DNA of 64,000 bases from Alphaproteobacteria bacterium (GTDB lineage: Bacteria; Pseudomonadota; Alphaproteobacteria; Thalassobaculales; Thalassobaculaceae). Both the position numbers and the translations under genes were made by a program. Below, in pieces: positions 63,476 through 64,000 of this stretch; positions within the stretch are counted from its first letter, which is position 1, and every line of letters begins with the position of its first letter. The notes beneath the pieces were generated by a model. That model had not been told where the DNA came from. It searched no databases and saw only the letters and a list, made by a program, of their open reading frames with translations. The DNA lies in assembly GCA_022822665.1 (NCBI GenBank), contig JAJEAR010000039.1, positions 1-64,000 of the forward strand. The letters run 5' to 3'.

Positions 63476-64000
63476 ATGCGTCGGTGCGAGACTGGCAGAT
63501 ACGAGACCACGAACGCGGGCGGCGAGCCCGTTCGCGCCTTTGTGCCGTCCCCTCTGCCACCGGACCCTCCCCTGGAACTCGAAGCTCGCCTGCAGCGGGT
63601 GCTCGAGGCGGCAACTCTTGCTCTCGGGCGCCTTGATGCCGTCTCCACGATTCTGCCCGACGAGACGATATTTCTCTATGCTTATGTGCGCAAGGAGGCG
63701 GTGCTTTCCTCCCAGATCGAGGGAACGCAATCCACCTTATCGGACCTCCTGCGTTTCGAACTGGAGGACGCACCCGGTGTTCCCTACGAGGACGTCATCG
63801 AGGTCTCGAACTACGTGGCCGCGCTTGATCACGGCCTGTTCCGCCTGAACGAGGGTTTTCCGCTGTGCAACCGACTGATCCGGGAGATCCACGAAGTGCT
63901 GTTGTCCCGGGGACGCGGAAGCGGCAAGGCTCCCGGTGAATTCCGCCGCTCCCAGAACTGGATCGGTGGCACCCTGCCCGGAACTGCCCACTTCGTACCG
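63476..64000 (+). CDS. Fic family protein, C-terminus cut by window end
   Basis: 175 residues are readable from ATG 63476 to the last base. The N-terminal region carries the inhibitory helix motif SSQIEG (residues 78-83; S/T-x3-E-G/N), which holds Fic AMP-transferases inactive. RKEAVLSSQIEGTQSTLSDLL and APGEFRRSQNWIGGT are typical of the Fic_N region and approach to the active site. The catalytic HxFxxGNGR loop lies beyond the window. Fic enzymes AMPylate target proteins; many chromosomal ones act like toxin systems, with the inhibitory helix in the same chain. The gene is in an AT-richer context. Confidence 0.85.
   Translation, partial: MRRCETGRYETTNAGGEPVRAFVPSPLPPDPPLELEARLQRVLEAATLALGRLDAVSTILPDETIFLYAYVRKEAVLSSQIEGTQSTLSDLLRFELEDAPGVPYEDVIEVSNYVAALDHGLFRLNEGFPLCNRLIREIHEVLLSRGRGSGKAPGEFRRSQNWIGGTLPGTAHFVP

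Overview
The window is a very GC-rich, densely coded bacterial chromosome segment. The gene set points to a heterotrophic alphaproteobacterium, possibly Rhodospirillales-like: the block PpiC-type isomerase, argJ, mutT; many ABC importers; CaiB/BaiF CoA-transferases; FAD amine oxidases fused to a GcvT-like half; and three luciferase-like flavin oxidoreductases. This taxonomic placement is inference from gene order and composition. About 60 protein genes are supported. I saw no rRNA, tRNA or CRISPR array.

Layout. 1-6.1 kb: the last residues of a TnpB/Fanzor-like protein, an FAD amine oxidase, PpiC, argJ, mutT, a cyclase-family hydrolase and an enoyl-CoA hydratase. 6.4-20 kb: fatty-acid or CoA metabolism (acyl-CoA ligase, hotdog protein, SDR), a VOC protein, a dimethylglycine/sarcosine dehydrogenase-like fusion, a binding-protein-like gene without signal peptide, a flavin oxidoreductase, amidase, thiolase-like protein, gamma carbonic anhydrase, GST and CoA-transferase. 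20-21.2 kb: an orphan AbiEi-type antitoxin gene with a palindrome at its promoter. 21.2-30.1 kb: one long forward operon joining an ABC importer to an FAD oxidoreductase, CoA-transferase, enoyl-CoA hydratase, ferredoxin, LysR regulator and amidohydrolase, apparently for uptake and breakdown of an unidentified compound.

30-42.2 kb: an accessory strip holding a truncated NYN-domain gene and a DUF1828 protein. It is followed by a reverse-strand reductive pyrimidine (or hydantoin) catabolism operon with its own ABC importer, a factor-independent-like terminator and two inverted repeats upstream. Next come decayed IS5- and IS630-type transposases, then a two-gene AAA ATPase plus DUF4276 (TOPRIM-like) cassette. 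That cassette is the best candidate here for an anti-phage system.

42.2-49 kb: a divergent nucleobase-like locus, with a phosphoribosyltransferase and a BtpA-like protein on one side and a PotDBCA-type importer, PuuE-like deacetylase and cytosine-deaminase-like enzyme on the other. An 18-bp perfect inverted repeat sits in the shared promoter. 49-53.5 kb: an isocitrate-lyase/PEP-mutase enzyme with LeuC and LeuD, then a flavin oxidoreductase. 53.5-63.1 kb: an unrecognised 456-aa protein, NAD kinase, an enolase-superfamily dehydratase, pyrF and a complete Liv-type branched-chain amino acid importer. 63.1-64 kb: an AT-richer strip with a perfect palindrome ahead of a Fic-domain gene cut by the window end.
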